64,000 bases of DNA from Desulfosarcina ovata subsp. ovata (GCF_009689005.1 NZ_AP021879.1:3720001-3784000), one strand, 5' to 3'; positions 1 through 9,720 are shown, counted from the stretch's first letter. Made by a program: numbers and translations. Notes: generated by a model from the sequence alone, not told the origin.

Positions 1-2641
1 CGATCAGCGGATTGATCTGTCCGCTGATCTTCACCGGCGCCTGTTTGCCCCACATGCCCTCCAGAAGCACATCGGCCCGTTTCTCGGCGATGGATTCGAG
101 GCCCGAAATCCGTCCCCCGAGATCGTTGAAACGGGCACTGTAATGGGGTTTGATGAAGTTGTCGGAAAAATCCACCTCCCCACCGCGCAGACTCACTTGG
201 GCAATTTTAATCATCGGTGCCGTTGAATGGGCTGCAGGGGCATGGGGCGCCGGTGCCGTTTCAGTGGCCGCATTGGCGGGGCCATCTTCCCCTTTGGTCG
301 AGGCAAACATGGAAACCAGGTTGACACTGCCCTCGGGGTCGACAATCACACGAGCAAAAAAATCAGACAGGGAAATCTGGTCGATGGAAAGGCGGGTCGG
401 GTTTGTCGCCACTTCCATCTTCGCCAGTTGCAGGGCATCCCACTTGAGAAAATCGTCGGCGTTTTTGCGGTCGATGGAGGCAAACCGGGTCAGTCCGGCC
501 TTTCCCCGATAGGCGATCGCCGGTTCGGCGCCCTGCTTCTGGCTGAACTTCAGGCGCCCCTGGGTGTTGAAAAAACCCTGGGTGACGATCAGCCCGGCCT
601 GCTCGGAAAGGTAGGGCTGGAACGGACGAATATCCATCTGCTTCATCGTTACCGCAAGGTCGAGACCAGGCGGCGTCAGCGCAACAGTGCCGCCGACGGT
701 TATCTGCCCCCCCTGTTGCCACCGCAAGGCAAGGTCGGCCTTGCCGGTTTTCCCGGCTGCCGTGGAAAGCGCTTCCGCAGTGAAGTTGATATTGTCCAGC
801 CTGAATTTCGCCGGCTTGGCCGGAACCCGATCTTCCACGTCAACGCTAAAATCGGAAAGGCTGAGGGTATTCAGGGTCAGCACCAGCTGTGAAACGTCAC
901 CCGTTGATGCCGATGATTCTTCCGGTTGCGGTGACGCGTTCACGGCGGGTTCGGCTGACTCCGCGGGAACAAAGGCACTGGCCAGATTCAGGACGCCATC
1001 TTTCTCCCGCCGGCAGGCAAGCTGCCCACCGGCAATATCGAGACTGCCGATGGTGATTTCGCGTTGGTTCAGATCGGCGGTGGTATCGCTCACGCGCAGC
1101 TTGGCCAGGCTGACCAGGGACGCATCATCGTCTTCCGCCACCATTTTGAGGGCATCGATATTGACATACCCCCCGGCCAGCGAAACCAGTGGTCCGTCCT
1201 CTGTCTGTCGGAAGCGATAGCCGGTGCCCAGGGAAAGGCGCCCATCCACGGTCTTGAAATCAAACCGGTCCTGGTAATAGGGCCCATAGCGGGACAGGTC
1301 CAAATCGGCCAGGGCGATTTCGCCCGTGGCCTGGAGCGGCGCCAGAGCGGCAGTGCCCTTCAGGGTAATGGCTTCCCCGACCTCGGTTTTCAGGGCCAGC
1401 TGATAAGCGGCCGTGCGGTCACTGTTCAGGCCGAAGTTATCTACCGTCACCCCCAGGTCGTTGACTGTGGTGGTGAAAACGGTGCGGTTGGCGCGGTCGG
1501 TGAAATGAACAACACCCTTTTCCAGATTCAGCCGGTCGATGGTGATGCGTGGCGCAGTGGCTGCCGGATCGCCGGCAGCAGCCCCGTCCGCCGCCGGGTC
1601 ATCCGCCCGGGTGGCGGGCAGCGGCAGTTTTAATGCCCCCGAGGGCAGACGTTCCAGGAAAAGCTCGGGGGCGGTCAGATCCACCTGGGCCAGCCGCACC
1701 TGGCCGGTGAGCAGTGCCGAAGGCAGCAGGTCAAGTTTCAGTTCGCCCTGGTTGAAAAGGGGGGTGCCGTCGCCATGGGCCAGTTGAAGATTGCTCAGCG
1801 AAATCACCCCGGCAACGGTCAGATCCGGATGGCCGACTGCATCCATCTGAAAGTCGACGTCGTTTTCCAGGTCCACGATCAGGGCATGCAGGGCCAACCC
1901 CTCGGGGATAGGCATATAGGGCAGGTAGTGGGGCAGATCGACCGATTCGAGACCGATCGTTGCGCTCGCATCCCGCGCGGGGCTGAACGGCCGGCTTTTG
2001 CCGTCCAGAAAAAAATCTGCATCGTTGACGCGGGCGGAAAGGTTCAACAGGGTGTATACATCCACATCGGCCGGACGGCTGGAAAAATCGGTGACGCGCA
2101 GGTTGAGCCCTTCAATCCGATGGCTGACCGCGACCACGCGATCATCGACGGTGATGCGGCCTCCGCTGATCCGGGCATCGTAAATCGCAAGGTTGAATCC
2201 ACCGCTTTCGGCGGCAGCGGTTTCGGTATCGGGCGGATCGCCCCCCCCCGCACCGATATCCGAAAAATTGAAGGTGGCCTCACCGGAACGGATCAGGTTG
2301 ATCTCCGGATCCACCAGCCGGACCGTTTTCAGGACCAGGGCCCATTTGAAAAGGGACGAGGTCTGCAGGTTGACGTAGGCCTCGCCCAGTTTGACAAACG
2401 GCGCGCCATCGGTCTCACGCACATCCAGCCCCCTGAGGGTCACCGACAAGGTGATGGGATTGACCCGCACCGCCTCCACCGCCACCTGCCGATGGATGAT
2501 GCCGGCAACCTTCTTTTCCAGAACACTGCGCAGAATAAACGGCGCCGCAATAAACCCGAACAACAGGTAGATCAGCAATGCAGCCCCCAGTCCAATGGCC
2601 AGTTTCTTCTGCCGGGGCGTCAAATCGGCGGTTTTGATCAT
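1..2641 (-). CDS. DUF748 / AsmA-like envelope protein (3' end outside window)
   Basis: The frame is open from an ATG at 2641 to base 1, giving at least 880 residues, with the C-terminus cut by the window edge. One N-terminal membrane segment (about residues 14-33) is followed by a long repeat-like, presumably periplasmic, beta-rich region. Phrases such as K-I-S-G-x-I-N-P-L near the cut and V-N-P-I-T-L-S-V near residue 60 are typical of DUF748, an AsmA/TamB-related family thought to act in outer-membrane lipid or protein homeostasis. It lies 64 bp downstream of the aminotransferase gene on the same strand, so cotranscription is possible. Family assignment is fairly sure; the specific role is unknown. 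Confidence 0.75.
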   Translation of the reverse strand, partial: MIKTADLTPRQKKLAIGLGAALLIYLLFGFIAAPFILRSVLEKKVAGIIHRQVAVEAVRVNPITLSVTLRGLDVRETDGAPFVKLGEAYVNLQTSSLFKWALVLKTVRLVDPEINLIRSGEATFNFSDIGAGGGDPPDTETAAAESGGFNLAIYDARISGGRITVDDRVVAVSHRIEGLNLRVTDFSSRPADVDVYTLLNLSARVNDADFFLDGKSRPFSPARDASATIGLESVDLPHYLPYMPIPEGLALHALIVDLENDVDFQMDAVGHPDLTVAGVISLSNLQLAHGDGTPLFNQGELKLDLLPSALLTGQVRLAQVDLTAPELFLERLPSGALKLPLPATRADDPAADGAAAGDPAATAPRITIDRLNLEKGVVHFTDRANRTVFTTTVNDLGVTVDNFGLNSDRTAAYQLALKTEVGEAITLKGTAALAPLQATGEIALADLDLSRYGPYYQDRFDFKTVDGRLSLGTGYRFRQTEDGPLVSLAGGYVNIDALKMVAEDDDASLVSLAKLRVSDTTADLNQREITIGSLDIAGGQLACRREKDGVLNLASAFVPAESAEPAVNASPQPEESSASTGDVSQLVLTLNTLSLSDFSVDVEDRVPAKPAKFRLDNINFTAEALSTAAGKTGKADLALRWQQGGQITVGGTVALTPPGLDLAVTMKQMDIRPFQPYLSEQAGLIVTQGFFNTQGRLKFSQKQGAEPAIAYRGKAGLTRFASIDRKNADDFLKWDALQLAKMEVATNPTRLSIDQISLSDFFARVIVDPEGSVNLVSMFASTKGEDGPANAATETAPAPHAPAAHSTAPMIKIAQVSLRGGEVDFSDNFIKPHYSARFNDLGGRISGLESIAEKRADVLLEGMWGKQAPVKISGQINPLI

Positions 2642-2705
2642 GGTGGCGGTTCCCTCGCTTTTCACGTTTGCGTCACTGTTTGGAACGGTCCGGTGGCACG
2701 ACGAA

Positions 2706-3788
2706 TTACAGCGCGCCGGCAATCACATCCAGGGCCTGATCGACCAGGTCTGGATCGGCCTGGGTTCCCATGTGGCCGAGACGGAAGACCTTCCCGGCCA
2801 ATGGCCCGTAACTGCCGGCCACTACGAGCCCGGCGTCACGCAGCCGCCGGTCCCAGGTTTCCCAGGTCAAGCCCTGGGGAATTTTTGCTGCCGTCACCGT
2901 TGGTGATGGAACGGCACCGGCGGCCGGAAAGAGGTCGATTCCCATCTCCACCAGTCGCTGGCGGCAACGGCTGGCCACGCGGTCGTGGCGGTTGAAGCTG
3001 TTTTCCAGCCCTTCGTCCAGGAGGAGCCCGGCAGCCACGTACAGGGCCGCCACCCCCTGCCAGTTAGGCGTGTAGGGGAAATAGCGGTTTTCAACGGCCT
3101 GACGAAATGGGTTGAGGGCATCGTAGCCCACATAGCCCACGGCATCGATGATCTCCCATGCCTTGGGACTCACCGACAGGAAGCTCATCTCCGGTGGGGC
3201 GGAGAGGCACTTCTGCGCCCCACCCAGGCACAGGTCGATATGCCAGTCATCGGCCAGCACCGGTACCCCGCCGGCCCCGGCCACCGTGTCCACGTAGAAC
3301 AGGGGAATCTGGTAGGCATTTTTCAGTCGCCCCAACTCCTCCAGGGGATTGAGGGTTCCGGATGGCGTCTCACAGTGAACCGCCGTGATCATGCGCGGTT
3401 TGAACTCGGCGATGGCCGCTTCGATACGCGCCATGTCGTTGATGGTCTCATCGTAGCTGAAGCCCACGGTCTTCACGTCGGCGCCCAACGACTGGGCCAT
3501 TTCACCAATGCCGTAACCGAACACTCCCGTGGCCACGGTCAGCACCCGGTCCCCAGGCACCAGGCAGCTCTTCAACGCGCTCCACAGCGCCAGCATGCCT
3601 TCGCCGGTCATGATCACGATATCGTCACGGGTGTTGAAAATCGTTTTCAACCGCCGCTGGGTGCGGGTGTACAACTCGACGAATTCAGGTTCCAGGTCAC
3701 CGGATCCGTATGCGTCCAGGTAAACCTTACGGATAGCGTCAGGCACCACCACCGGTCCGGGAACCATGGGAATGGGATAGGTTTTCAT
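2706..3788 (-). CDS. Class V aminotransferase, alanine-glyoxylate aminotransferase family
   Basis: PLP-dependent aminotransferase of about 360 residues, the usual length. Near the N-terminus it has the P-G-P turn (V-P-G-P-V). Mid-protein there is Y-V-D-T-V-A, whose Asp should contact the PLP pyridine nitrogen, and G-G-A-Q-K-C, whose Lys is the predicted Schiff-base residue. The ATG at 3788 is preferred over an upstream in-frame ATG at 3803 because GGAAGG sits about 7 nt before it. The family covers alanine-, serine- and phosphonate-related transaminations, and the true substrate cannot be read from the sequence. The gene may be cotranscribed with the DUF748 gene downstream. Confidence 0.85.
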   Translation of the reverse strand: MKTYPIPMVPGPVVVPDAIRKVYLDAYGSGDLEPEFVELYTRTQRRLKTIFNTRDDIVIMTGEGMLALWSALKSCLVPGDRVLTVATGVFGYGIGEMAQSLGADVKTVGFSYDETINDMARIEAAIAEFKPRMITAVHCETPSGTLNPLEELGRLKNAYQIPLFYVDTVAGAGGVPVLADDWHIDLCLGGAQKCLSAPPEMSFLSVSPKAWEIIDAVGYVGYDALNPFRQAVENRYFPYTPNWQGVAALYVAAGLLLDEGLENSFNRHDRVASRCRQRLVEMGIDLFPAAGAVPSPTVTAAKIPQGLTWETWDRRLRDAGLVVAGSYGPLAGKVFRLGHMGTQADPDLVDQALDVIAGAL

Positions 3789-3849
3789 TAAAGATCCTTC
3801 CAATGGGATTGTCCGTTGGGAAACTGAAGGAGCGCACCTGCTGACGCGG

Positions 3850-4536
3850 TCAGCCCGGCTGGATCGAACGAATCTGATCCAGCAGGGGTTGAATCCGCTT
3901 CCGGTGCTCCGGCGGAATCATGAGCACGAACACCGGCTGGTTGGCCACCAACCCCGTCGGTGCCCCCCCAAGACGGCCGGACGAATAGTTCTGCCGGTTT
4001 TCAGGGTCGGCCAGAAACCCCATCACATCGGCAAAATTCCCTGTGTACCCCTGGGCGTCGATATGCTCCAGATGCTGTAAAAAAACGTCGTTGACCGTCA
4101 GAATAAACGGGTCCATATCGGCAAACCCGGTGGTCGCGCAGTTTCGGGCGGAGACCATGCAGCGGCACCCGAAGGGACGCACGGCGTATAGCGGGCAGGC
4201 ATCATCGGTCAATACCGGGCACGGGCCGGCCTCGGGGTCCATCGGTTCTTCGGGAAGATCGCCGTCCCGGGCACAGATATCGGCCATCCGGTTGATGGAA
4301 ACCTTGGGGATGAAGCGGTCGGGATGGGCCAGCCGGGCAATGGTTTCCAGTTGACCGATCAGGTTGTTCGTTTCCAGGTGGTCAATGATACGATAGCCTT
4401 CCAGGGTCGTCAGGGTAACATTGGCGCTGCAGCAGTGCGCACAGTATTTCTCACAGGCCAGATCGAACTGGCTGAGGAATTCGTCGTAAATGCCGATCAT
4501 CCGTTCCAAAATGGCCAGCTTGGTATTCAGTTCCAT
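3850..4536 (-). CDS. YkgJ-type cysteine cluster protein
   Basis: A 228-residue protein with the Cys-rich pattern of the YkgJ/CxxCxxCC zinc- or iron-chelating family. Clustered Cys lie in C-E-K-Y-C-A-H-C-C, with further Cys in G-P-C-P-V-L-T, A-C-P-L-Y and R-P-F-G-C-R-C-M, the classic tail of this family. No signal peptide is visible, so it is probably cytosolic. The ATG at 4536 is chosen because AGGA lies about 11 nt before it and the family similarity begins just after it; the longer frame adds unrelated residues. Metal-cluster binding is family knowledge; the substrate is unknown. Confidence 0.75.
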   Translation of the reverse strand: MELNTKLAILERMIGIYDEFLSQFDLACEKYCAHCCSANVTLTTLEGYRIIDHLETNNLIGQLETIARLAHPDRFIPKVSINRMADICARDGDLPEEPMDPEAGPCPVLTDDACPLYAVRPFGCRCMVSARNCATTGFADMDPFILTVNDVFLQHLEHIDAQGYTGNFADVMGFLADPENRQNYSSGRLGGAPTGLVANQPVFVLMIPPEHRKRIQPLLDQIRSIQPG

Positions 4537-4577
4537 AGTATCGGTTTTCCTATAGGGTGAGAGCAGTGTGGTTTCAG

Positions 4578-4766
4578 GCCCCCTTATACCCCAATCGGTT
4601 TGCTTTTTCCAGCACCACTGCACACCTGCACACCTGGCCATTCATGGGCCTCTATGCGCTGATGACGGTGCTGCCCCAAACCCGCCTGGTGGGTCTGGGG
4701 CTTGTCATACATATGCTCCTGGACGCAACGGATTGCCTGTGGATGGGATGGCCCGGCGGGATCTGA
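4578..4766 (+). pseudogene. C-terminal remnant of a DUF6122-like membrane protein
   Basis: The plus-strand frame encodes P-N-R near its start, then L-H-T-W-P-F, K/Q-T-R-L-V-G-L-G-L-V-I-H and D-A-T-D-C-L before a stop at 4764-4766. From memory this order (PNR, LHxW, TR-x-G-x-G-L-x-I-H, D-x-x-DC) is the C-terminal half of DUF6122 small membrane proteins. The N-terminal half is absent, no ribosome site precedes the match, and the segment lies in the gap between two minus-strand genes. I read it as a decayed gene, not a working one. Confidence 0.5.
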
Positions 4767-4820
4767 ACGGATTCGTATGAAACCCGCACGGGCAGATGAC
4801 CGATGGATGATGGAAGCCGG

Positions 4821-5309
4821 CTACCAGATCTTGATACTGCGCCCCTTCAGGGACAGCAACTCTTCGGTGGTTTGCCTGAGCCGGTCGGCCAGAACATTGG
4901 TAAAGACACGGTAAATGACATAGCCGAAAGCCATTTTGTCGTTTCCGCTAAGCTGTTCAATATAATAGATGTCCGTGGACAGGCAGACGGTATCACCCAC
5001 GGCCACGGCCGAGGCCGATCGCGGAGCACAGGCAATGGCTCCCATTTCACCGAACACCTCTCCTCTTTCCTGAAGCAGGGTTACCGGTTTGCCGTCTTTC
5101 ATCAGCCGGACCTTGCCGTAAATCAGAAAATAGAGCCATGTATCGGCGCTGCCCTGTTCAAAAATGGTCTCTCCAGGGTTGTAACGCCGGATCTTGCTCA
5201 TGGTCAATAGGTTGCGCAGTTCCTCCTCCTGAAACGGGTCAAAGATGGTCAGTTTTTTGATGTCGTTAAGGACTCTCTGGTTTTCCCTTAAAAAATCGGT
5301 TTCCTGCAT
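4821..5309 (-). CDS. Cyclic nucleotide-binding domain protein without DNA-binding domain
   Basis: 162 residues that are essentially one cNMP-binding beta-roll. Features are Y-N-P-G-E-T-I-F-E-Q-G near residue 45, G-K-V-R-L, and the phosphate-binding-cassette-like G-E-V-F-G-E-M-G-A followed by R-S-A-S-A, then a C-terminal helix. The E and R of the cassette are present, so nucleotide binding is plausible. Unlike Crp/Fnr there is no helix-turn-helix; the last 40 residues form one long helix. It probably regulates a partner protein. GAGG precedes the ATG. About 250 bp upstream carry no gene I can support. Confidence 0.8.
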   Translation of the reverse strand: MQETDFLRENQRVLNDIKKLTIFDPFQEEELRNLLTMSKIRRYNPGETIFEQGSADTWLYFLIYGKVRLMKDGKPVTLLQERGEVFGEMGAIACAPRSASAVAVGDTVCLSTDIYYIEQLSGNDKMAFGYVIYRVFTNVLADRLRQTTEELLSLKGRSIKIW

Positions 5310-5559
5310 GGTAGCCTCGCTGATTCGGTCAATTCAAGACAGAAGTAATAAGTTCTCAGATCCAGGGCAAAAACGTATACGAGGGTGTATGGTGGATCAT
5401 CCGGATGATTGTCCCTGACGGGCAATAAAATGGTTTTCACCTTCGCAGGACGAATCACTGCATGATGCATGCCCGGAAATCAGGTCGCACACTATTTTTC
5501 AACGGATTCGGACAATAAGAAGTGGGATGAAAAACGAGTGGAAGACAATCGGAAACAGC

Positions 5560-6651
5560 CTATTCTGATTCCGTGCGATGCTCGATCCTGGCAAACCAGG
5601 CCTTGAGGACCGCATTGGCCAGGGTGGCCAAGGGAATGGCGAAAAAGAGTCCCCACAGCCCCCACAGGCCACCGAACAGGAGCACCGCCACCACGATGGC
5701 GACGGGATGGAGATTGACCACCCCGGAAAGCAGCAGGGGAGCCAAAAGGTTGCCATCCAATACCTGAATCACCGCATAGGCGATCATGGCGGAAATGAAC
5801 TCACCGCCCCACCCCCATTGGATAAAGGCGATCAGGGCCATGACAAACCCCATCACCGTAACACCGATGTAGGGAATAATCACCGAAAGGCCCACGAACA
5901 GAGAAACCAGAAGTGAAAACTGCAGACCCAGCCCCCGGAACACCGCGTAGCTGACCACCCAAATAATCAGCAGTTCCCATCCTTTGCCCCGGATGTAGTT
6001 GGTGATCTGAACATTGGCCTCCTGCCAGACCGACTCGGTCAGGTCCATATTATCCGGCAGAAAACGTCTCCCCCAGGCCAGGATGGCGGCTTTGTCCTTG
6101 AGCATGAAAAAGACCATAAAGGGTACCAGCACCAGATAGACCACCAAATGCATAAGGCCGACAACCGAGGCCAGGGATAGCGTCAGTACCCGTTTTCCCA
6201 GCGTGGAGATACTGGCGTTGAGAAAATCGATCACCTGGCTGACCTGGCTTTCCGAAATCAGTTCCGGGTAGTTGGAGGGCAACTGCAGCAGACGGGACTG
6301 GATCGTGGCCAGCATTCCCGGAAGCTGCTGCACCAGTTGGCTGACCTGCCTGACCGCCAGTGGAAGCAGCCACAGCATAATCACGATCATGCCGGCCATG
6401 AAGACAATAAAGACGATCAGGACCGAGGCCAGGCGCGGCAGATGAGAGCGCTGTAGCAGGGCAACCATGCCGTCAAGCAAGTAGGCGATGATGATGCTGA
6501 TAAATACCGGCGTCAGCAGGCTGCCTAAAAAATAGACCAGCCCCGCTCCGACCAGAAGCATAAACCCCAGAATCACCCGCTGGGGATCGGAAAAATGGCG
6601 CTCTCTCCAGGATCTGAACAATTCAAGCATCGGATTCGGTCCGGTATCCAT
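5560..6651 (-). CDS. AI-2E family transporter (PerM/YdiK type)
   Basis: 363-residue integral membrane protein with about eight hydrophobic segments. A membrane-proximal soluble stretch follows the third segment (about residues 75-145), and the family-typical P-Y-I-G and G-x-x-L-x-P-L-L-L-S-G motifs occur in the C-terminal half. Members have been linked to autoinducer-2 export or to Na+/H+ exchange; the substrate cannot be told here. The ATG at 6651 is used, although a GTG three bases upstream is possible. It starts 29 bp after the PagL-like gene on the same strand, at the end of the S1-trxB-pagL-like run. Confidence 0.8.
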   Translation of the reverse strand: MDTGPNPMLELFRSWRERHFSDPQRVILGFMLLVGAGLVYFLGSLLTPVFISIIIAYLLDGMVALLQRSHLPRLASVLIVFIVFMAGMIVIMLWLLPLAVRQVSQLVQQLPGMLATIQSRLLQLPSNYPELISESQVSQVIDFLNASISTLGKRVLTLSLASVVGLMHLVVYLVLVPFMVFFMLKDKAAILAWGRRFLPDNMDLTESVWQEANVQITNYIRGKGWELLIIWVVSYAVFRGLGLQFSLLVSLFVGLSVIIPYIGVTVMGFVMALIAFIQWGWGGEFISAMIAYAVIQVLDGNLLAPLLLSGVVNLHPVAIVVAVLLFGGLWGLWGLFFAIPLATLANAVLKAWFARIEHRTESE

Positions 6652-6680
6652 CACGCTGAACCATCATTCGCACAAGCCCG

Positions 6681-7271
6681 TTAAAACCGGTAGCTGTAAA
6701 ACAGACCCAAGGTGTCCAACCCCTCGTTGGGGTTCGCCAGGTGGGCATTGGATATGTGGTCGAAGGCAACAACCAACCGATGATGCGAATCGATTATCCA
6801 TCCGATTTCAATCGGCGTTCTGAAAAGCACCTTGGCTCCGAGGGATTTTCGATCTTGTGTCCCGGCATGCCGTTTGCCATCATGCAGGGCCAAACCGAAT
6901 CCGGTAGCCACAAACCATTGGGACCTCAGTTTCCACTGCATCAGGAACCCGGCGTAAACCTTGCTGGTATCTCCCCGGGTGTTCAGGCTCAGCCCCAGAT
7001 TGGGAAACGCATCGGCAGCCAAAAGTGAGAACAGTCGGTAATTGAAGGTCGCCTCCACACAGATGTCCGGGCCACTTTCTTTGGACCGCCCGCTCCACAG
7101 GCCGTCGATATCGTGGGCGGCAACACCGAAACGGACCGATCTGATGAGCGCTGGCAGCCCTGGCCCGTCCATGCCCATGGCCTCGTCAATCGGCATGAAT
7201 ATCAGAAAAACCCCCCAGAGGAATCCGGCAAGGGCGCCTGCAACCCGTTTTCCCCGCCCGCGCCGATTCAC
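6681..7271 (-). CDS. PagL-like lipid A 3-O-deacylase / acyloxyacyl hydrolase family protein
   Basis: 196 residues with an N-terminal signal peptide (basic start, hydrophobic core to about residue 27, likely cleavage near A-M-G) and a C-terminal outer-membrane barrel signature ending Y-S-Y-R-F. The segment F-D-H-I-S-N-A-H near the C-terminus carries the His-x-Ser pair that is catalytic in PagL. A downstream Glu (N-E-G) is present, but its spacing differs from the Pseudomonas enzyme, so activity is less sure than family. The start is GTG at 7271, overlapping the trxB stop as GTGA, which suggests translational coupling. It would remodel lipid A in the outer membrane. Confidence 0.7.
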   Translation of the reverse strand: MNRRGRGKRVAGALAGFLWGVFLIFMPIDEAMGMDGPGLPALIRSVRFGVAAHDIDGLWSGRSKESGPDICVEATFNYRLFSLLAADAFPNLGLSLNTRGDTSKVYAGFLMQWKLRSQWFVATGFGLALHDGKRHAGTQDRKSLGAKVLFRTPIEIGWIIDSHHRLVVAFDHISNAHLANPNEGLDTLGLFYSYRF

Positions 7272-8248
7272 GAAGCGGCGTCCGGGGGTAGTTCGCAGGT
7301 ATCGGCCAGCATGGATGTTTTGGCTTCCACATAGTGGGCCGCAGCCAGTGCGGCCGTACAGCCGTCGGCAGCCGAAAGCACGATCTGACGGGCGAATTTT
7401 TCACGCAAATCCCCGATCACGTAAATCCCCGGTGTCCGGGTTTCGCATTTCTCATCGGTCACCACCATGCCGTCGGCGTTCATGCGGGTGCCGGCCGGGA
7501 CCAGTTCGTTGTTGGGATTGAAACCGATGAAAATAAACACGCCATCCACATCCAACTCGCGGGTGTCGGCGGTAACGGTATCCTTGAGGCCAACCTGTTC
7601 CACACCGTCGGCACCGGCCTTGATTTCCGTCACCACGGTATTCCAGAGCATTTCGATGTTGCAATCGTTGAAAATCCGCTGCTGCAGAATCTTGCTCGCC
7701 CGCAGTTCATCCCGCCGATGGGCGATGTAGACTTTTTTACACAGTTTGGCCAGATACAGGGCCTCTTCGGCGGCACTGTCACCGCCGCCGATGACGACTA
7801 CGGTTTTGCCCCTGAAAAAGAACCCGTCGCAAGTGGCACAGTAAGAAACCCCCTTGCCGTATAGTTCCCGTTCGCCAATCACATCGAGTTTCCGTGGGCT
7901 GCCGCCCGTGGCCAGGATGACGGCGTGAGTCTTGAGGGTGTCACCATTGGCCAGCCGAACCGTGTGATGGTCCAGACCCGGGTCCAATGCCGTGACTTCC
8001 TGGGAAATCATATCCAAATCGTAGGATTGGGCGTGCTGGGTGAACTTCATGGAGAGTTCGGCGCCACTGATATGGACAAAACCGGGGTAGTTCTCCACCT
8101 CGTCGCTCATGGTCACCTGCCCGCCGGTGACCCCCTTTTCCACCAGTGCGGTTTTCAACGCCGCCCGCATGGCGTAAATGGCTGCGGAGAGGCCGCCGGG
8201 CCCCCCGCCGATAATGACCAGATCGTAAAGTTCATCACTACCTGCCAT
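7268..8248 (-). CDS. trxB: Thioredoxin reductase
   Basis: FAD/NADPH thioredoxin-disulfide reductase of 326 residues. It has an N-terminal FAD-binding G-G-G-P-G-G, the redox-active C-A-T-C near residue 140, an NADPH-binding G-G-G-D-S-A-A-E-E, and the C-terminal G-D-x-R motif. The ATG at 8248 is fixed by GGAGG 7 nt upstream; the longer in-frame extension runs back into the S1 gene. The S1 stop codon lies inside this ribosome-binding region, and the PagL-like gene overlaps its 3' end by 4 bp, so the three genes form one transcription unit. Confidence 0.93.
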   Translation of the reverse strand: MAGSDELYDLVIIGGGPGGLSAAIYAMRAALKTALVEKGVTGGQVTMSDEVENYPGFVHISGAELSMKFTQHAQSYDLDMISQEVTALDPGLDHHTVRLANGDTLKTHAVILATGGSPRKLDVIGERELYGKGVSYCATCDGFFFRGKTVVVIGGGDSAAEEALYLAKLCKKVYIAHRRDELRASKILQQRIFNDCNIEMLWNTVVTEIKAGADGVEQVGLKDTVTADTRELDVDGVFIFIGFNPNNELVPAGTRMNADGMVVTDEKCETRTPGIYVIGDLREKFARQIVLSAADGCTAALAAAHYVEAKTSMLADTCELPPDAAS

Positions 8249-8250
8249 GA

Positions 8251-9720
8251 TCAACCTCCGTTTTTCTTCCGGGAAAGGGCTTCCTTCAACTGATCCCCCA
8301 GCGACCCCAAGGTATCCGACGATCCACCGGAAAATTCCTGCCATCCCTGGTCGTCGGTGCCGCCACCGGCACCGAGAGAAATTTTGCGTTCCGCCACGTT
8401 AATGCTGTCAACGGTTACGGTGATCGCCGCACCCGGTTTAAGGGCCTCAATTTGCGCCGCATTGTCCGATGCGGCGATTTTCGATTTGGGCAAAAGACCG
8501 GTAATACCCGGTGCCAGGTTCACGAAGATACCGAATCCTTCTTTCTTCTCGACCCGCCCCTGCACGGTCTTACCCGGTTTGAACGTTTCCTGGACATCGG
8601 CCCAGGGATCGCCTTCCGCATCCTTTATACTAAGTGAAATCCGCTTGCGGTCAAGGTCGAACGCCTTGACCATCACCATGATTTCGTCCCCGGGGGAGAC
8701 AATCTCTTCGGGACGCATCACCCGGCGGGTGTAACTCATCTCGCTGATGTGAACCAACCCTTCAATGCCGGGGAAAAGTTCCACAAAAGCACCGAAATTG
8801 GCGCATCGGGTCACTTTGCCCAGCATCTTGGCCCCCACCGGAACACGCTGCTGGGCGTCGGCCCAGGGATCGCCCATGGCCTGCTTCACCGAAAGCGCGA
8901 TCTTCTGGGTTCCCGGCTTCTCCCCGGCTTTGATGCCCAGCACCTTGACCTGCAGTCGATCGCCCACCGTGACCGCCTGATCGGGGGTATCCAGCCGGGA
9001 CCAACTCAGCTCACTGATGTGCACCAGTCCTTCCACGCCGGGGGCCAGGCTCACGAAGGCGCCAAAGGGGACGATCCGCACCACGCTGCCTTCCAGCAGA
9101 GCATCGGGCTGCAGTTCGGCCATGAACGCCTTGCGACTTTCGTCCAGCTCCTTTTGCAGGATCTCCCGCCGCGAAACGACGATATTGCGCCCCGACTCCT
9201 CAAACCGCTTGATCAGGAAGGTCAATGTCTGCCCCACATAAACACTGGGGTCTTCCACATAGGCAACGTCCATCTGGCTGATGGGGCAAAAGGCCCGCCG
9301 CTTGATCATCTCCACATGAAACCCACCCTTGATCGCGGCGACCACCTTGCCCTCCACCGGAATGCGCTCGGTCCAGGCGTCCTTGAGCATATTGAGCCCG
9401 CCGATCCCGGAAATGGCTTTGGAGAGGCGGATTTCACTTTCGTCGGCGGCGACCACATACAGATCCAACTCGTCGCCCTCGGCAACGGACAGCTGCCCGT
9501 CGTCGTCAAGCAGCTCGTTTTTTTCCACCACCCCGTCAACCTTGGTGCCCGTGTCGACAAACACGTTGCTGCCACCAATGGAGATAATGCGCCCCCGGAT
9601 CCGGTCGCCCACCTGAATGTTTTCATTCATGCCGGTGCTGTAGGATTCAAACAGTTCGGCAAAACTCTCTTCCGCGTCCACTTCCGGTTCCGGTGATGCG
9701 TTTTCAAAATCGTCGTTCAT
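8251..9720 (-). CDS. S1 RNA-binding domain protein (ribosomal protein S1-like)
   Basis: 489 residues with about five S1 OB-fold repeats. The clearest are the consecutive copies with G-A-F-V-S-L-x-P-G-V-E-G-L-V-H-I-S-E (about residue 225) and G-A-F-V-E-L-F-P-G-I-E-G-L-V-H-I-S-E (about 315). The acidic N-terminal 35 residues and a low-complexity C-terminus lie outside the repeats. Genuine S1 in related bacteria usually has six repeats and about 560 residues, so this may be a paralogue, not the main rpsA product. It heads the S1-trxB run; its stop overlaps the trxB ribosome-binding site. Confidence 0.85.
   Translation of the reverse strand: MNDDFENASPEPEVDAEESFAELFESYSTGMNENIQVGDRIRGRIISIGGSNVFVDTGTKVDGVVEKNELLDDDGQLSVAEGDELDLYVVAADESEIRLSKAISGIGGLNMLKDAWTERIPVEGKVVAAIKGGFHVEMIKRRAFCPISQMDVAYVEDPSVYVGQTLTFLIKRFEESGRNIVVSRREILQKELDESRKAFMAELQPDALLEGSVVRIVPFGAFVSLAPGVEGLVHISELSWSRLDTPDQAVTVGDRLQVKVLGIKAGEKPGTQKIALSVKQAMGDPWADAQQRVPVGAKMLGKVTRCANFGAFVELFPGIEGLVHISEMSYTRRVMRPEEIVSPGDEIMVMVKAFDLDRKRISLSIKDAEGDPWADVQETFKPGKTVQGRVEKKEGFGIFVNLAPGITGLLPKSKIAASDNAAQIEALKPGAAITVTVDSINVAERKISLGAGGGTDDQGWQEFSGGSSDTLGSLGDQLKEALSRKKNGG

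Noticed and set aside
5310-5559. Short minus-strand frame (5288-5470) in the gap after the cNMP-binding gene
   Set aside because: No ribosome site, unlikely composition and overlap with the start of the cNMP-binding gene.
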